Below are positions 1 to 9,574 of a stretch of DNA of 64,000 bases, one piece after another. This DNA is from Hellea sp965224755. Lineage in GTDB: Bacteria > Pseudomonadota > Alphaproteobacteria > Caulobacterales > Maricaulaceae. The notes below the pieces were generated by a model. That model was not told the origin of the DNA. It ran no database searches and saw only the letters and a program-made list of their open reading frames with translations. Position 1 is the first letter of the stretch, and each line of letters starts with the position of its first letter. The DNA lies in contig OZ245061.1 of the NCBI GenBank assembly GCA_965224755.1, forward strand, positions 2,542,001 through 2,606,000. Reading direction: 5' to 3'. The translations under genes were made by a program, and so were the position numbers.

Positions 1-2
1 TT

Positions 3-455
3 AGCAATTACGCGCAAATCCGCTCAGCCGCCGAAGCCCTTCGCGACGGGCTCTGCGCTTGGCTGGATAGCGAGAAACAATGTGTTTTTCTGGTTCCGCC
101 ACAAGGCCCGTTTACGGCGCAAAATTACCGCTCTGCTGCCTTCTCGGTCGCCGGCAAAGGGTTCCTGCCGCTCGAACCGATCAGTTTTGGCCTGGCGGTG
201 AATATTTCCGGTGAGGGCGATTATATGCGGATTATCCTGACGTGCCGCAAGGAAGGCACTAAAATGTTTATCCATATTGAGGAAGGCCGCGAGGCGGTAT
301 TGTCTCTGCCGCTGGACAAAGCCGAAATGACTCGCTTCTTTGAATCAATTTATGAACATCTTCTAAGCTGGTTTAACACGCGGGTCGATCAATATGACAA
401 TGGCGATTACGGCAGTAATGATATCGGATTTGATATTCTGCGCGTGGATGGCTAG
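3..455 (+). CDS. Hypothetical protein, 5' end outside window
   Basis: The frame is open from base 3 to the TAG at 453-455 with no upstream stop, so the gene starts before the window; the internal ATG at 198 is unlikely to be the start because the protein-like sequence (SNYAQIRSAAEALRDGL at the visible N-end) runs on upstream of it. About 150 residues are seen. The part is soluble, has no membrane segment, and ends in an acidic aromatic tail (DQYDNGDYGSNDIGFDIL). I do not recognise a family. It is followed at 47 bases by the antiporter gene on the same strand and could be co-transcribed with it. Confidence 0.7.
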   Translation, partial: SNYAQIRSAAEALRDGLCAWLDSEKQCVFLVPPQGPFTAQNYRSAAFSVAGKGFLPLEPISFGLAVNISGEGDYMRIILTCRKEGTKMFIHIEEGREAVLSLPLDKAEMTRFFESIYEHLLSWFNTRVDQYDNGDYGSNDIGFDILRVDG

Positions 456-501
456 ATGTTGCAGGTGCTGTTAGATTCAAATTTGGGGCGGGGGAAGTAA
501 T

Positions 502-2442
502 ATGGCTGAAGACCTCGTCCATCACGCCGTTAATATGTTGCCGTTCAAGATCGCCTTGATCGGAACTTTGGGTATTGGCGCGCAATGGCTGGCCTGGAAA
601 CTGCAACGTCCGGCGATTGTGCTGATGGCCATTGCCGGGCTAATCTTTGGCCCCCTGCTCGGCTGGGTCATGACTTTGGGACTGCCCAATAATGTCCAGC
701 ATTTTGTCGATATGTTCCGCTTGGACCCGGTCAATGATTTTCAAAACCTCTATCGCCCGATGATCGGAATCGCCGTGGCTATTATCCTGTTTGAAGGCGG
801 GCTGAATTTACGGTTCAAAGATTTAGGCGACGCCTCCCATGCTGTCGGGCGTATGGTGTTTATCGCGGCCCCGGTTGCGTGGCTCCTTGGCACCGGCGCG
901 GCGCATTATATTGTCGGTCTTCCCCTCGATATTTCGGCCATGGTCGGCGGGCTCTTTATTGTGACGGGGCCAACGGTGATTATGCCCTTGCTGCGGCAAG
1001 CCCACCTAAAATCCCGCCCGGCTAATATCCTGAAATGGGAAGGGATTGTGAACGACCCGCTTGGCGCGCTATTCGCGGTTGGCGGTTATGAATTTATCCG
1101 CTTTGCCCAATCCGAAGCCTCAATGTATTTCGTCTTCGGCAAGCTCGCTTTTGCGGCTATTTTAGGCGCAGTTGTCGGGATTATCTCGGGCTTTGGCCTC
1201 GCTTGGGCCTTTCGCGGCGGCCATATACCCGAATATCTCAAAGCCCCTGTTGTCTTGGCTTGGGTGCTGGCTATTTATGTGCTCGCCAATACGGCCGCGA
1301 GTGAAACAGGGCTTTTGGCGGTCACAGCGCTGGGCATGACCATGGCCAATACAAAATTTGCGGCTATGGTCGAAATGCGGCGCTTTAAAGAAAATATCGC
1401 CATCATATTGGTTTCGGGTATTTTCGTTATTCTAACCGCCACACTAACGCCCGATGTGCTCAAAGCCTTCCTGACGGAATGGCGCGTGCTCGCATTCGTT
1501 CTCGCCATGATGATTATTGTGCGCCCGGTTGCCGTGATGATTTCAACGCTCTGGTCAGGGCTAAACTGGCGCGAGAGCCTGCTGATTAGTTTCATCGCCC
1601 CGCGCGGTGTTGTGGCCGTGGCCGTGGCCGGTCTCTTTGCCGCCGAACTCACAGCTCTTGGCCGCCCCGAAGGCGCGCTTTTTGTGCCGCTCGCTTTCGC
1701 GCTTGTCTTTGCCAGCGTGCTTTTTGCCGGCTTCTTTATCAGCCCTATTTCCAAAGCTCTGGGTTTGGCCTCAGGCGGCGGGGACGGGGTGATGATTGTC
1801 GGAGCCAACCCTTGGTCATTAGGTTTGGCCAAAGCCCTTAAAGAAATGGATGTTAAAGTTCTGGTCGCGGATACCAATTGGCGGCGTCTGCGCGGCGCAA
1901 GGCTGGAAGGCCACGCAACGTTTTACGGCGAAGTCCTGTCCGAAAATGCGGATTTCCGGCTTGACCATTCTGCCTTTAACCACCTGATTGCAGCGACACC
2001 TAATGATGCTTATAACGCGCTTGTCTGCGTTGAATTTGCGCCCGAACTGGGCCGCCACCGCGTGTTTCAAGTCACCTCTTCCGAGCATGAAGATGATGAG
2101 GCGGACGGCATTGCCTTTACCTCGCGCGGACGCACGCTGACCTCTCGCGGGCGCAGCTTTGACGCCCTGACCCGTGATTGGTGGGGCGGTTGGCGCTTCC
2201 GCTCAACGACATTATCCGACACCTATACGCTGGATGATTTCTATAAAGACCGCGGCGATGATATGGACTTAATTTTGGCCAAAAAAAGCGACGGCGCCCT
2301 CGATTTCATCCAGCCCGGGCAGGAATCCCGCGCATCTGGGACAACGGTGCTGACCTTTTGCCCGGTGAAAGACAAAGACAATCGCGGCTCCGGCGCGAAA
2401 ACACCCGGCCTCGCCGGCCCCGCCGCGCCGCTTCCGGCTTAA
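502..2442 (+). CDS. Cation/proton antiporter, CPA1 (NhaP) type with NAD-binding-like C domain
   Basis: A 646-residue inner membrane protein. Residues about 15-420 hold some twelve hydrophobic segments with the Na+/H+ exchanger signatures ILFEGGLNL and the acidic pair region WEGIVNDPLGAL, which in this family carries the ion-binding Asp. Residues about 425-560 (GGGDGVMIVGANPWSLGLAK onward) look like a TrkA-N/RCK-like Rossmann domain with an altered glycine motif, followed by a polar tail with a duplicated TSRGR motif. It should exchange Na+ or K+ for protons and so serve pH and salt balance; which ion cannot be told from sequence. The ATG at 502 follows a good GGGGGAAG ribosome site. The order antiporter domain plus regulatory Rossmann domain is known in bacterial CPA proteins. 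Confidence 0.88.
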   Translation: MAEDLVHHAVNMLPFKIALIGTLGIGAQWLAWKLQRPAIVLMAIAGLIFGPLLGWVMTLGLPNNVQHFVDMFRLDPVNDFQNLYRPMIGIAVAIILFEGGLNLRFKDLGDASHAVGRMVFIAAPVAWLLGTGAAHYIVGLPLDISAMVGGLFIVTGPTVIMPLLRQAHLKSRPANILKWEGIVNDPLGALFAVGGYEFIRFAQSEASMYFVFGKLAFAAILGAVVGIISGFGLAWAFRGGHIPEYLKAPVVLAWVLAIYVLANTAASETGLLAVTALGMTMANTKFAAMVEMRRFKENIAIILVSGIFVILTATLTPDVLKAFLTEWRVLAFVLAMMIIVRPVAVMISTLWSGLNWRESLLISFIAPRGVVAVAVAGLFAAELTALGRPEGALFVPLAFALVFASVLFAGFFISPISKALGLASGGGDGVMIVGANPWSLGLAKALKEMDVKVLVADTNWRRLRGARLEGHATFYGEVLSENADFRLDHSAFNHLIAATPNDAYNALVCVEFAPELGRHRVFQVTSSEHEDDEADGIAFTSRGRTLTSRGRSFDALTRDWWGGWRFRSTTLSDTYTLDDFYKDRGDDMDLILAKKSDGALDFIQPGQESRASGTTVLTFCPVKDKDNRGSGAKTPGLAGPAAPLPA

Positions 2443-2489
2443 CGCGTTAATGCCTTCACAGAGGGCGTGAATCATGGCATAGAACAAAT

Positions 2490-3626
2490 ATGGAACCTTT
2501 GCTGTCATATGGCGATTTGGAATTAACCCTTGTCGAAATAATCCTTGGAGCGGCGCTCTTGCTGCTCGGCGCCATCATAGCGGTTATCTTCTCCCGGCGC
2601 GGTAATGGGCAGCTTGAAGGCCACCTCTCCCAAATGACGGAACGTCAGACAGAGCTTCAAGGCCGGCTGGCGCAGATGGCCGAGGACAGCGCAAGCCGCG
2701 AGACCTTGCTGCGCGAAAGTCTGGATACACGGCTCTCCAAAGTGTCCGAACGGGTTGGTCAATCCATTGAGCAGACACAAACGCGAAATTCAGAAAGCCT
2801 GAAACAGCTCCATGAGCGGCTTGCCCTAATTGACCGCGCGCAAAAGAATATTGAAACCCTCTCGGGCGAAGTTTCGGGACTGCAAAGCCTGCTCTCCAAT
2901 AAGCAATCGCGCGGCGCTTTTGGCGAGAAACAAATGCAGGATTTGATTGAAAATTACCTACCGCCCAACGCCTATACATTTCAGGCCACGCTCTCCAATA
3001 AATCCCGCGTCGATGCGCTTATCCATCTGCCCAATGATCAGGGCGATGTCGCCATTGACAGTAAATTCCCGATGGAAGCGTGGCGGCGATTTACCGAAGC
3101 CGATAACACGCCCGAAGCGCAGCAAGCGGGACGCGAGCTGGTGCGCGATTTCGCCAAGCATATAAACGACATCGCCTCGAAATATCTTATCTTTGGCGAG
3201 ACCCACGACATCGCTCTGCTCTTCCTGCCAAGCGAAGCCATCTATGCCGAGCTTCATACCCACTTCCCGCAAGTGATCGAAAAAAGCTTTGCGAAAAAAG
3301 TCATGATCGTCTCGCCGACGACTTTTATGGCAACGCTCCACACCATGCGGGCCGTCATGAAAGACGCGGCCATGCGCGAACAGGCCCATATTATCCAGCG
3401 CGAAGTCGGGATGATAGCCAAAGATGTGACCTTGCTCGATGACCGCGTGGCCAAATTGCAAAGCCATTTCAATCAATCCAGTGACGACATCCGCAAAATC
3501 CGGATCAGCACGGAGAAGATTACTAAACGCGCCGATAAGATCGAAAATCTCGATGTCAGCGAGCCTAAAGCTGATTCCAATATCACGGATTTCCGCAAGC
3601 CCTCTCTTAAAGATACAGGGTCTTAA
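2490..3626 (+). CDS. rmuC: DNA recombination protein RmuC
   Basis: 378 residues. One membrane anchor (about residues 12-33) is followed by a coiled coil rich in Gln/Glu (about 40-140) and then the RmuC nuclease-like core with GAFGEKQMQDLIENYLP and VDALIHLPN...VAIDSKFP, the region that in this family resembles restriction endonuclease folds (the D and SK of AIDSKFP are the likely catalytic residues). RmuC limits inversions at short inverted repeats in E. coli. Length fits the family, slightly short. It follows the antiporter by 47 bases and meets the next gene tail to tail with a 4-base overlap. Confidence 0.93.
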   Translation: MEPLLSYGDLELTLVEIILGAALLLLGAIIAVIFSRRGNGQLEGHLSQMTERQTELQGRLAQMAEDSASRETLLRESLDTRLSKVSERVGQSIEQTQTRNSESLKQLHERLALIDRAQKNIETLSGEVSGLQSLLSNKQSRGAFGEKQMQDLIENYLPPNAYTFQATLSNKSRVDALIHLPNDQGDVAIDSKFPMEAWRRFTEADNTPEAQQAGRELVRDFAKHINDIASKYLIFGETHDIALLFLPSEAIYAELHTHFPQVIEKSFAKKVMIVSPTTFMATLHTMRAVMKDAAMREQAHIIQREVGMIAKDVTLLDDRVAKLQSHFNQSSDDIRKIRISTEKITKRADKIENLDVSEPKADSNITDFRKPSLKDTGS

Positions 3627-4270
3627 GTCGTCACCTCTTTGGCCGCAAATTTATGCTCAGCAATATGGGCCGCCAGATCAACGGCAGTTTTGAGCGCGAC
3701 GAGAAGAATAAGCGAAATCAGCCCGCTACCAGACACCATCGTAAAAAAACCGCCAAAGATAATGACGACATGCAAAATCACAATCCGGCTATAGGGCAGG
3801 AACATCTGCGTATTGGGCGACCGCCGCTTATATTCGCCTTTCCCATAGAAATTCACAAACATCGAAATGATGTGGCTCATCGCTAATCCGCCCAGTGCAA
3901 TCAAGATGTCCCCGTGATTGAATATTTCAGTAAATGAAGGCACTTGCTCAAAGCTAGCTTTCAGAAAGACGTAATGCCCGAAACAAAACATACCGTAATG
4001 TACAGAAAAAAAGGCGGCCAGGAACAGACTGCCTGCCAAGCGGAAAACGCCTTTTGAGGATTGAGCCGCATTATCCGTGCCTTGCGCCGTAAGTAATTTG
4101 GGAATGTTGAGCACGCCAATAACGACATTTTCGAGCCAATACAGAAATATAATAATACCCGCATTCCAGCCCAGAAATATAACCCCGGCGATAGGTATCA
4201 TATTCATGACAATCAAAGCATAAACGGCCGGCGTCCATTCAATCTGCGCAATGATGCCTCTAACTGACAT
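3623..4270 (-). CDS. Membrane protein, DUF6498-like
   Basis: 215 residues with about six hydrophobic segments and the motif FLYWLENVVIGVLNIPK near residue 45, which I associate with DUF6498 membrane proteins of unknown function. Its ATG overlaps the recR stop codon (TAATG), so it is probably translated by coupling from the recR message. The downstream end overlaps rmuC by four bases, tail to tail. No catalytic residues can be named; the assignment rests on the aromatic WLEN motif and the membrane layout. Confidence 0.7.
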   Translation of the reverse strand: MSVRGIIAQIEWTPAVYALIVMNMIPIAGVIFLGWNAGIIIFLYWLENVVIGVLNIPKLLTAQGTDNAAQSSKGVFRLAGSLFLAAFFSVHYGMFCFGHYVFLKASFEQVPSFTEIFNHGDILIALGGLAMSHIISMFVNFYGKGEYKRRSPNTQMFLPYSRIVILHVVIIFGGFFTMVSGSGLISLILLVALKTAVDLAAHIAEHKFAAKEVTT

Positions 4271-4872
4271 TAAAATGGCCGCCGGCTTTTCATCGCCGCC
4301 GTGATGGTGCCGTCGTCGAGATAATCCAGCTCGCCGCCGACAGGCACGCCGTGGGCGAGGCGCGAGACGGTAACCTCCGCGCCTTCGAGATGGTCGGTGA
4401 TATAATGCGCCGTGGTCTGGCCATCAACCGTGGCATTCATCGCGAGGATGACTTCTTTAACCTCGCCCGATTGCGCCCGCGCGATCAATCCCGCAATGTT
4501 CAAATCTTCGGGGCGAATACCGTCCAGCGCAGACAATGTCCCGCCGAGAACATGATATTGCCCGCGAAAGGCCGCAGCCCGCTCCATCGCCCAAAGGTCG
4601 CCGACATCCTGCACAACGCAAATCACGGTCTTGTCCCGCCCCGGCGCGGCGCAGATATGGCAGGGCTGTTGCGCGTCGACATTACCGCAAATTCCGCAAG
4701 TCGAGATTTTATCCGCCGCCTCAGCCATGATCGCCGCCAAAGGCCGCATCAACTGCTCGCGTTTCTTAATCAAATGCAGCGCCGCCCGCCGAGCAGAGCG
4801 CGGCCCCAATCCCGGCAATTTCGCCAATAGACTGATAAGCCGTTCAATTTCAGGACTGACATTAGACGCCAT
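4270..4872 (-). CDS. recR: Recombination mediator RecR
   Basis: 200 residues, the usual RecR length. The order is canonical: helix-hairpin-helix (LAKLPGLGPRSARRAALHLI, residues about 14-33), a four-cysteine zinc finger (CGICGN...CHIC, about 57-72), and a Toprim domain (VICVVQDVGDLWAMER then VLGGTLSALDGI). RecR acts with RecF/RecO to load RecA on gapped DNA. In many alphaproteobacteria it sits after dnaX-ybaB; here that pair lies elsewhere in the window (12.6-14.7 kb), so the operon is split. The downstream membrane gene is coupled through a TAATG overlap. Confidence 0.97.
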   Translation of the reverse strand: MASNVSPEIERLISLLAKLPGLGPRSARRAALHLIKKREQLMRPLAAIMAEAADKISTCGICGNVDAQQPCHICAAPGRDKTVICVVQDVGDLWAMERAAAFRGQYHVLGGTLSALDGIRPEDLNIAGLIARAQSGEVKEVILAMNATVDGQTTAHYITDHLEGAEVTVSRLAHGVPVGGELDYLDDGTITAAMKSRRPF

Positions 4873-4962
4873 GGGTCACCTTTGATTCGCCGCGAGCCTA
4901 GCCTATAGCCACGCACCCGCCAAACCCTTGCGTTCCAAAACCCGTGCGGCATGGCCATTAAT

Positions 4963-4977
4963 TTAACGCAGCATTAA
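4963..4977 (+). promoter_or_regulatory. CtrA-type site TTAA-N7-TTAA before the TadG-like gene
   Basis: Exact TTAA-CGCAGCA-TTAA. This is the full recognition pattern of the alphaproteobacterial cell-cycle regulator CtrA. It lies 62 bases before the GTG start of the TadG-like gene at 5040, in the gap between two divergent genes. A second exact copy of the pattern precedes the TadE genes (38146). A chance match is possible in AT-rich spacers. Confidence 0.45.
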
Positions 4978-5039
4978 GAATGTTCCGTAAGTCACCCTCA
5001 ATATTTGTTGGTTATTATTCCGCAAAATAGGAGCGTATT

Positions 5040-6347
5040 GTGGGATGCAAACTAAAACAAATTCGGTGTAGAAAACCTCGTTTTTTAGCAGGTTTTCGGG
5101 ATAATATTGACGGTAATTTCGGAACTGTCTTTGCTATAATGTTGATGCCATTGTTAATCGGCGTAGGCATGGCTGTTGATATCAGCCGCCAAACTCAAGC
5201 TATGACAAAATTGCAAGACGCGCTGGATACGGCGGCTATCTATTCGGCAAATCTTGTCTATGACAGCCAAGAAGATCTGGAAGCGAAAGCAGAAGCTGTT
5301 TTTGAGGCCAATCTTGAAGATATTAATTTTGAACTTTCTGACTTTGTTGTCACGGTACAAGAAGACGGGTCTTTCATGCTTGACGCGGAAGGCTCGCTTG
5401 ACACCATGTTTATGCAGCTTGGCGGCTTCCCAAATATGGATGTTGCAGCCGAATCCGGCGCTATCGCGAAATCAGACATCGGTATCGAAATCGCCATCGC
5501 CTTTGACACCACCGCCTCTATGGGATTTGGCAATAGCTGGCAAAATGCCACGGATACTTTACAAGATGTCCTGACAAAAATTGAAAACTATGCCGGACAA
5601 GAAGGCTTCTATGTCTCGTTGGTGCCGTTCTCGGACCGGGTACAGATTGGGACGGATAAAGCGGACTGGCTTGTCGGCGGCGTAGCGCCGGTAAATTGGA
5701 ACGGCTGTGTTGAGCCCCGCGAAGAAAATGAAGGAGGATTTCAGTGGTCATCAGATGCCGATACGCCCGGTGATGAACCCTTTACCGCCTCAATCCCCGG
5801 CGTAACGGGCGGACTAGCCGGTGTGTTCGGCAATGGGCCGTCTTGCCCTAGCGTTGCTCTTACCGGACCGACCTCTGATGTTGCCTCTATTGTCGCGGCG
5901 GCCAATTCTATGACGACAGGCGGCACCGGCCGCTTTGATGATGCCATAGCTTGGACGTGGCGTCTATTATCCGAAGACTGGGCAGGCCTTTGGGGGCCGG
6001 CCGATTATCCGGCAGTATCGGGCGAGCGCCGCAAAATCGCTATCTTTGTTACCGATGGCCGCACTGAAGCCTATAGCCATGAGCTGAGCCAAGAACGCGA
6101 TTGGGGCTGGAACCAAGGCTCCGAGGTTGGGTTTGAACATATGGTTCATGTCTGCGACGAAATGAAAGATGACGATATCGAAATCTATGCTTTCCGCGTT
6201 TCGGGCAACCATCACTCCGAGAGCTATATGCAGTCCTGCGCAACTGACGCCGACCATTATATGGTGATCCGAAACAATGCCGATCTGGAACTGGCATTCC
6301 TCGACGTCCTTAGCTCCGTCAAAGTTGACATGCATTTGATCAAATAG
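5040..6347 (+). CDS. TadG-like pilus protein with von Willebrand A domain
   Basis: 435 residues, GTG start preceded by AGGAG at good spacing. Residues about 17-60 match the Tad N-terminal segment of TadG proteins: a charged stretch (FRDNIDGNFGTVFAIM), one membrane helix and VDISRQTQAMTKLQDALDTAA. From about residue 145 a von Willebrand factor A domain begins with the metal-site motif IAFDTTASMG (a D-T-T-A-S variant of DxSxS) and continues to IFVTDGR near 330. TadG-type proteins are thought to work at the cell surface or periplasm in Flp pilus function. It is 21 kb from the main tad locus. The CtrA-type site at 4963 suggests cell-cycle control. Confidence 0.85.
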   Translation: MGCKLKQIRCRKPRFLAGFRDNIDGNFGTVFAIMLMPLLIGVGMAVDISRQTQAMTKLQDALDTAAIYSANLVYDSQEDLEAKAEAVFEANLEDINFELSDFVVTVQEDGSFMLDAEGSLDTMFMQLGGFPNMDVAAESGAIAKSDIGIEIAIAFDTTASMGFGNSWQNATDTLQDVLTKIENYAGQEGFYVSLVPFSDRVQIGTDKADWLVGGVAPVNWNGCVEPREENEGGFQWSSDADTPGDEPFTASIPGVTGGLAGVFGNGPSCPSVALTGPTSDVASIVAAANSMTTGGTGRFDDAIAWTWRLLSEDWAGLWGPADYPAVSGERRKIAIFVTDGRTEAYSHELSQERDWGWNQGSEVGFEHMVHVCDEMKDDDIEIYAFRVSGNHHSESYMQSCATDADHYMVIRNNADLELAFLDVLSSVKVDMHLIK

Positions 6348-6427
6348 AGCGGGCGGCCCTGCCGTCTTTGCTAATGTGATGCCCGAATTTCGGCGATATG
6401 AATTTGAAAACCCGCTAAGTCTTTGGC

Positions 6428-7339
6428 ATGACGAATCACATCAATCAGCAAATGAGCGGCCTCGACTGGGCCATACTGATTGCGCTGTCCATTTTATGGG
6501 GCGGATCCTTTTTCTTTGTCGAAGTCCTAGTTGACCATCTCCCGCCTTTAACCATTGTCGCCCTACGGGTCGGCCTTGCCGCCTTTGTGTTTTGGGGGAT
6601 TATTTTAGTGCGGCGATATCCGGTGCCGCGCACCCTAAAACATTGGACGGCCCTTTTCGTTGTTGGCTTTCTCAATAATGCCTTGCCCTTTACTTTGATC
6701 GCTTGGGGGCAGACCCAGATTAATTCAGGTCTGGCCTCTATTCTCAATGCGACAATGCCGTTCTTCACTGTGCTTTTGGCAGGGGCGTTGCTCGTGGACG
6801 AAAAAATCACGGGCCAAAAACTTGTCGGTAGTTTAATCGGAATCGCCGGAGCCATTATCCTGATAGGGCCGGAGGCTTTGGGCGGCATCACGGGGTCGGC
6901 TTTGGGCCAAATCGCCGTTATTGTCGCGGCTGTGTCCTATGCGCTTGCCGGAGTTTTTGCGCGCCGGTTTAAAGACTGGGGCATATCCCCGCTCATGGTC
7001 GCAACCGGGCAAGTCACGACGGCAGCCATCATGTTAGTTCCCTTGGCATTGATGGTTGACCAACCTTGGACTTTACCCGTTCCGGCGCTTCCGGTCATTG
7101 GCGCGGTGATCGGTCTGGCTTTGCTTAGCACGGTCGTGGCTTATATTTTATATTTCCGGCTTATTGCCTCGGCGGGCGCAACCAATGCAGCTTTGGTGAC
7201 CTTCCTTATTCCTGTGTCGGCTATTTTGCTGGGCGTTTTAATTTTGGGCGAAACATTTACGCCGCTTCAAGCCCTCGGCATGGGCTTAATCGGGGCCGGA
7301 TTACTAGCCCTGGATGGCCGCCTCTTAAAGCAGCGCTAA
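6428..7339 (+). CDS. EamA/DMT family transporter
   Basis: 303 residues, ten hydrophobic segments in two EamA repeats (about residues 14-148 and 160-298), with the family motif WGGSFFFVEVL in helix one and LNATMPFFTVLLAG at the end of the first repeat. Members export amino acids and other metabolites; the substrate cannot be told. Meets ggt tail to tail with a 4-base overlap. Confidence 0.88.
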   Translation: MTNHINQQMSGLDWAILIALSILWGGSFFFVEVLVDHLPPLTIVALRVGLAAFVFWGIILVRRYPVPRTLKHWTALFVVGFLNNALPFTLIAWGQTQINSGLASILNATMPFFTVLLAGALLVDEKITGQKLVGSLIGIAGAIILIGPEALGGITGSALGQIAVIVAAVSYALAGVFARRFKDWGISPLMVATGQVTTAAIMLVPLALMVDQPWTLPVPALPVIGAVIGLALLSTVVAYILYFRLIASAGATNAALVTFLIPVSAILLGVLILGETFTPLQALGMGLIGAGLLALDGRLLKQR

Positions 7340-9090
7340 TAGCCCACCGCGGCTGATTTTGGCCCGCGCGGATCGGCGGATCCGACGACATAATCGCCCT
7401 TTTCGCCGACTGAACTAACCCGGCCCAAAACCGTGCTCGCATAAGCGCCGTTTTCGTCTTTGGGCAAATTATGACCCATAGAGGAGAGCGCCTTTAGCGT
7501 ATCAACGCTGATCCCCGGCTCGGTGATGACGATATCGGGCAGCCATTGATGATGGATACGCGCGCGGTGCGCGGCTTCGCCGAGGTTCATTTCCCACTCC
7601 ATGACATTAAGCGCGACTTGCAGCACTGAGGTGATAATGGTCGAGCCTCCGGGGCTGCCCGTGACCAGAACAACCTCGCCGTCTTTTTTGACCATAAGCG
7701 GCGTCATCGAGGAGAGCGGGCGTTTGCGCGGCTCGATCTTATTGGCCTCCCCGCCGATCAAGCCGTAGCCATTGGGCGAGCCCGGCTTGGCAGAAAAATC
7801 ATCCATTTCATTATTGAGGATAAATCCGGCCCCATCGACGCTATAGCCGCTGCCATAGGAAAAATTCAGCGTATAGGTGACGCTGGCTGCATTGCCGTCT
7901 TTGTCGATGACCGAATAATGCGTAGTGTTGACGCTCTCGTAAGGCAGCTGCGCCCCCGGCTCGATATCGGAGGAGAGCGAGGCTTTGGTTAAATCAATAT
8001 TATCCCGCAATAAATCGGCATAAGATTTCGCCGTAAGTTCCGCGATCGGCACATCAAAAAAATCAGGATCGCCGAGATATTTGGAGCGGTCAGCATAGGC
8101 CCGGCGCATGGATTCGATCAGCTTATGCAGATAATCGGCTGAATTATGGCCATCGGCCTGAAGATCATAGCCTTCCAAAATATTTAGCATCTGCACGACA
8201 TGCACGCCGCCCGAAGAGGGCGGGCTCATGGCAAAAATATCATAGCCTTTATACGTCCCGTTAACGGGGGCGCGGGTCACGACTTTATAATTAGATAAAT
8301 CCTCCTTGGTCATTACCCCGCCGCCTTCTTGCATTTCGGCGATAATTAAATCTGCGGTTTTTCCGGCGTAAAACCCCTTTGCGCCTTTGCGCATAATCCG
8401 CCGTAATGTCGCCGCAAGATCAGCCTGCACAAAACGCTCTCCCGCTTTGTGGCCAAGGAAATAGTGAGCCGAACTTGCGTCCACGGAAAGTTGCTCGCGG
8501 GCGCCTTCAAGACTTTCGGCCATGGCAAAGTTCAGCGGAAACCCTAGTGAGGCCAGCTTAACCGCCGGGCCCATAACCTGCCGCCGGGTCATGGTGCCGT
8601 AAGCCTCTAATGCGCCCAGCAATCCCATCACGGTGCCGGGCACGCCCGCTGAAAGATGGGAATATTGCGCGCGCTGATTATCAACTTCGCCGTCTGCGCC
8701 GAGATACATATCGCGCGTGGCCGCCGCAGGGGCCATTTCTCGAAAATCAATCGCGACCACTTCACTGGTCTCCGCCACATGCACCAGCATAAAACCGCCG
8801 CCGCCCAAATTGCCCGCTTGCGGATGGGTCACGGCCAGCGCGAAGCCCGTCGCCACAGCCGCGTCCACAGCATTACCGCCCCGCGCCAAAATATCCCGCC
8901 CGACTTCGGCGGCGATCCTGTCCTGTGCCGACACCATGCCATTTTTGGCCAGCACAGGATGATGGATAGCGCCGTAGCTCATCAAAGCCTTGGCCCCCGC
9001 TGTCTCCTTGGCTGTGTCTTTTGCAAAGCTAGCAGGCGCAAGAGCCGCTAATGAGAGCACGGCGGCAAGGCTAAAAGTAAAACGCAACAT
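7336..9090 (-). CDS. ggt: Gamma-glutamyltransferase
   Basis: 584 residues from the ATG at 9090, which is preceded by AAGAGG and starts a clear signal peptide (MLRFTFSLAAVLSLAALAPASFA); an upstream in-frame start at 9123 is less likely. The enzyme transfers or hydrolyses gamma-glutamyl groups, mainly of glutathione, in the periplasm. Visible motifs: GGNAVDAAVATGFALAVTHP near the N-terminus, NTTHYSVIDKDGNAASVTYT at about residue 395 with the Thr that becomes the new N-terminal nucleophile after self-cleavage, and the LSSMTPLMV and GSPGGSTIITSV motifs near the substrate pocket. Length and order are normal. Confidence 0.95.
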   Translation of the reverse strand: MLRFTFSLAAVLSLAALAPASFAKDTAKETAGAKALMSYGAIHHPVLAKNGMVSAQDRIAAEVGRDILARGGNAVDAAVATGFALAVTHPQAGNLGGGGFMLVHVAETSEVVAIDFREMAPAAATRDMYLGADGEVDNQRAQYSHLSAGVPGTVMGLLGALEAYGTMTRRQVMGPAVKLASLGFPLNFAMAESLEGAREQLSVDASSAHYFLGHKAGERFVQADLAATLRRIMRKGAKGFYAGKTADLIIAEMQEGGGVMTKEDLSNYKVVTRAPVNGTYKGYDIFAMSPPSSGGVHVVQMLNILEGYDLQADGHNSADYLHKLIESMRRAYADRSKYLGDPDFFDVPIAELTAKSYADLLRDNIDLTKASLSSDIEPGAQLPYESVNTTHYSVIDKDGNAASVTYTLNFSYGSGYSVDGAGFILNNEMDDFSAKPGSPNGYGLIGGEANKIEPRKRPLSSMTPLMVKKDGEVVLVTGSPGGSTIITSVLQVALNVMEWEMNLGEAAHRARIHHQWLPDIVITEPGISVDTLKALSSMGHNLPKDENGAYASTVLGRVSSVGEKGDYVVGSADPRGPKSAAVGY

Positions 9091-9360
9091 AAAGACCTCT
9101 TTCTTTCGGCCAGCTTGCCGCAATTTAGCAAAAGGGGAAAGCTGAAATTTCCATGCGGGAGTGCCGCTCCATGAAGATGTACGAATCCCTCCCCTGTCAT
9201 TCCGCGCTTGACGCGGAAGTTCGAGAGATGAAATGCCATCTCAAAATAGCCTACACCCTCTCGGCCTTCCGGGTTCTGCTATGCAGCCCCGGAATGACAG
9301 TGTTTTGCTAGGCATATCAATCTTTGTGAGGCCTCTTTATTTTGGGGAGAAACGGGATGT

Positions 9361-9574
9361 CCGCATGTTCAGAGAAGAGCACCGGGGGAACCGGTAGCTA
9401 AAGGGGGGTTTTCGTGCTCCGTGAACATGCGGTGATGTCTTTCTCCGCTACCGGCCATCAGTGTCCAGTCGAGGGACAGATAGCACGCGGCAGGCCGCCC
9501 AGGCTTTGCGGCGTTAAACACAAAGCCCCAACGACAAACATCACGCCGCTTTCGAAACAGGTAACAGGCCTGCC
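9361..9574. ncRNA. Candidate pseudoknotted RNA (strand unknown)
   Basis: Many exact inverted repeats interlock. Pairs: 9361-9371 with 9422-9432 (11 bp); 9377-9382 with 9414-9419; 9391-9398 with 9447-9454 (8 bp, crossing the first pair); 9462-9466 with 9474-9478; 9489-9496 with 9567-9574 (8 bp) enclosing 9502-9508 with 9521-9527 (7 bp) and 9508-9514 with 9543-9549 (7 bp), which cross each other as in an H-type pseudoknot. I compared it by eye with what I recall of RNase P, SRP RNA, 6S RNA, tmRNA and cobalamin switches and found no signature of any. The pairing works on either strand. Confidence 0.4.

Noticed and set aside
1275..1877. Long minus-strand frame inside the antiporter gene
   Set aside because: Shadow of the coding frame; the plus-strand product has clear family motifs.
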